43,704 nucleotides of DNA from an uncultured Clostridia bacterium (GTDB lineage Bacteria; Bacillota; Clostridia; Christensenellales; UBA3700). The notes below the pieces were generated by a model. That model made no database searches and was not told the DNA's origin. It was given only the letters and a program-made list of their open reading frames with translations. The number at the start of each line of letters is the position of its first letter. Positions within the stretch are counted from its first letter, which is position 1. Shown piece by piece: positions 42,266 to 43,704 of this stretch. A program made the position numbers and the translations under genes. The DNA lies in assembly GCA_947175555.1 (NCBI GenBank), contig CAMWNK010000008.1:1-43704 (forward strand). The letters are read 5' to 3'.

Positions 42266-43704
42266 CTATATGCTCTCAAGTATCTTGATTGCCGTCCTAA
42301 TGCCGTCGACGGCAGCCGACGTTATGCCGCCTGCGTATCCCGCGCCCTCGCCGCACGGCAACAACCCTCTTATACTGCTGTGTCCGTCGTCGCCGCGCAA
42401 TATTCTAAGCGGCGCGCTCGTACGCGTCTCCACTCCGCTGAGCATACTGTCTGCATGATTGAATATAGGTATCTTCCTTGCGAATACGTCGATAGCTTTA
42501 TCAATAGAGCGCGCCGCATACTCGGGCAGACACTCGTTGATATCCGACAACACGTATCCTCTGCGGCAAGAAGGCAGGACGTCTCCTATACCGCCCACTC
42601 TTTTTGCCCTAAAGTCCTCAAGCCTTTGCACGACGGGAGCATATCCGCCGGACAGCTTGAACGCTGCTCTTTCGTACCTGCGCTGAAACTCCACGCCGTC
42701 CATTACCTTATCTCCGAAGTCTTGCGGAGTAACGGACGCGAGCACTGCGCTGTTGGCGTTGACGGCGTCTCTTTTGCTGTTGCTCATACCGTTGACTACG
42801 CATCCGCCGTACTCGCTTGCGGCTGCAACTACCTCTCCGCCCGGGCACATGCAAAACGTATAACAGCCTCTGCCGTCTATATCCGCCGTAAGTTTATAAT
42901 CCGCGGCAGGTAAATCACTTCTTGCGCTGCCGTACTGAGCTATATTTATATCTTGCTGCCTGTGCTCTATCCTCAGCCCTATCGCAAAGGGCTTTGGACT
43001 CATAACGACAGAATTTGACAACAGCATCTCGTAAGTGTCGCGCGCACTGTGTCCTATGGCAAATACAGCCGTATCGCAATCGAGTATCCCCTGTCTCTCT
43101 CCCTCGAGTATGACAGATTTCAGCCTGCCGCCGATTGCGCGTATACCGACAACCTTAGTATTATAAATAAACGTGCCGCCCAGCGATATAATCTCATCTC
43201 TGATACCCGATACCACTTGAGGCAAGATATCCGTGCCTATATGCGGCTTGCCTTGATATATCAATTCTTCCCCGCCGCCGTGAGCAGCAAATTCTCTCAA
43301 GACAAGCGGCGCGACAACGCCGCCTACGCCGCTGTTCAATTTACCGTCGGAAAACGTACCCGCGCCGCCCTCGCCGAACTGCACGTTACATTCCGCGTCT
43401 AAATCCGCGCCTGCAAAAAAGTCGCTTACCTTCTTAACCCTTTCTCTTACTTCTCCGCCACGCTCGATTACGGTAGGCTTTACGCCTGCCTTGGCAAGAG
43501 TGAGCGCACACATCAATCCGGCAGGACCGCTGCCGACTATGACGGTCGAGCCGCTCTTACCGCACAGTCCTACGGACGAAAGATACTCCTTGATGCCGCC
43601 AAGCGGAGCGTTACATATCTCCACATGAGGATTTTTACTCGCTCTTACCGCCTTTCTTTCGTCGCCTTTGATTTTAACGCCCAAAGTCAAGGCATAGTGA
43701 ATAT
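42266..43704 (-). CDS. COG2509 FAD-dependent oxidoreductase, 5' end outside window
   Basis: About 479 residues visible. Dinucleotide-binding motif VIVGSGPAGLMCAL near residues 55-68 of the visible part, VIERGGEVRERVK, then GEGGAGTFSDGKLNSGV and a C-terminal GEGAGYAGGITSAAVDGIRTA. These are typical of the uncharacterised FAD-dependent dehydrogenase family COG2509, also annotated NAD(P)/FAD-dependent oxidoreductase. The substrate is unknown. The frame stays open to base 43704, and family members have about 50-80 more N-terminal residues, so the true start is beyond the window. An in-frame TTG at 43690 is not credible as a start. Confidence 0.9.
   Translation of the reverse strand, partial: IHYALTLGVKIKGDERKAVRASKNPHVEICNAPLGGIKEYLSSVGLCGKSGSTVIVGSGPAGLMCALTLAKAGVKPTVIERGGEVRERVKKVSDFFAGADLDAECNVQFGEGGAGTFSDGKLNSGVGGVVAPLVLREFAAHGGGEELIYQGKPHIGTDILPQVVSGIRDEIISLGGTFIYNTKVVGIRAIGGRLKSVILEGERQGILDCDTAVFAIGHSARDTYEMLLSNSVVMSPKPFAIGLRIEHRQQDINIAQYGSARSDLPAADYKLTADIDGRGCYTFCMCPGGEVVAAASEYGGCVVNGMSNSKRDAVNANSAVLASVTPQDFGDKVMDGVEFQRRYERAAFKLSGGYAPVVQRLEDFRAKRVGGIGDVLPSCRRGYVLSDINECLPEYAARSIDKAIDVFARKIPIFNHADSMLSGVETRTSAPLRILRGDDGHSSIRGLLPCGEGAGYAGGITSAAVDGIRTAIKILESI

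Overview
The window looks like a chromosomal segment of an uncultured, probably anaerobic, endospore-forming member of the Clostridia. The grounds are a SpoIIID-type regulator, a SpoVB-type flippase, the DUF421/DUF4363 pair typical of clostridia, a tiny high-cysteine protein of a clostridial type, Gram-positive lipoproteins, and a mix of Shine-Dalgarno-led genes and genes with a -10 box right against the ATG. I see no tRNA, rRNA, CRISPR array, insertion sequence, integrase or phage gene. The finer taxonomic position is not readable from this sequence.

Layout. 1-5.6 kb (minus strand): the 5' part of murC, then an operon read as lipoprotein, two PAP2 phosphatases and an FGGY kinase, behind a promoter near 5538-5566. 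5.7-7.6 kb (minus): spoIIID with a COG2426 membrane protein, then a TauE/SafE-type exporter split over two half-size genes. 7.7-12 kb (plus): a 1408-residue lipoprotein with five related beta-rich modules and a C-terminal membrane segment. 12.1-15.2 kb: a two-LysM protein divergent from a SpoVB-type flippase, then the DUF421/DUF4363 pair. 15.4-20.9 kb (minus): uvrB-uvrA with a YdeI-family gene downstream; the uvrB promoter carries a LexA-like box. 20.9-24.6 kb (minus): ECF S-component, coaX, hom and two small winged-helix-plus-TM proteins. 24.65-25.8 kb (minus): a TspO-like protein, an 86-residue membrane protein that looks leaderless, and a 61-residue Cys/Gly-rich protein. 25.9-27.3 kb (plus): glycyl-tRNA synthetase. 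27.4-32.9 kb (minus): an XRE-cupin regulator followed by potA, potB, potC, potD behind a consensus promoter with a large inverted repeat. 33.4-36.6 kb (minus): a 1062-residue lipoprotein with Fn3-like and GLUG repeats. 36.9-40.1 kb: a mini XRE regulator (plus), a small unknown gene (minus) and a GH3 beta-glucosidase (plus). 40.3-43.7 kb (minus): a BspA-type leucine-rich-repeat surface protein and a 5'-truncated COG2509 FAD oxidoreductase.

The set combines housekeeping (wall synthesis, DNA repair, CoA and threonine/methionine branch, tRNA charging, polyamine uptake) with an unusually large investment in surface proteins: four big exported or membrane-anchored proteins. Two of them carry both an N-terminal lipobox and a C-terminal transmembrane segment. 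I found no clear-cut new defence or mobile system. The best leads are the doubly anchored lipoproteins, the -10/ATG (leaderless) gene starts, the PotA insertion, the split TSUP gene pair and the operator-like repeat at the pot promoter.
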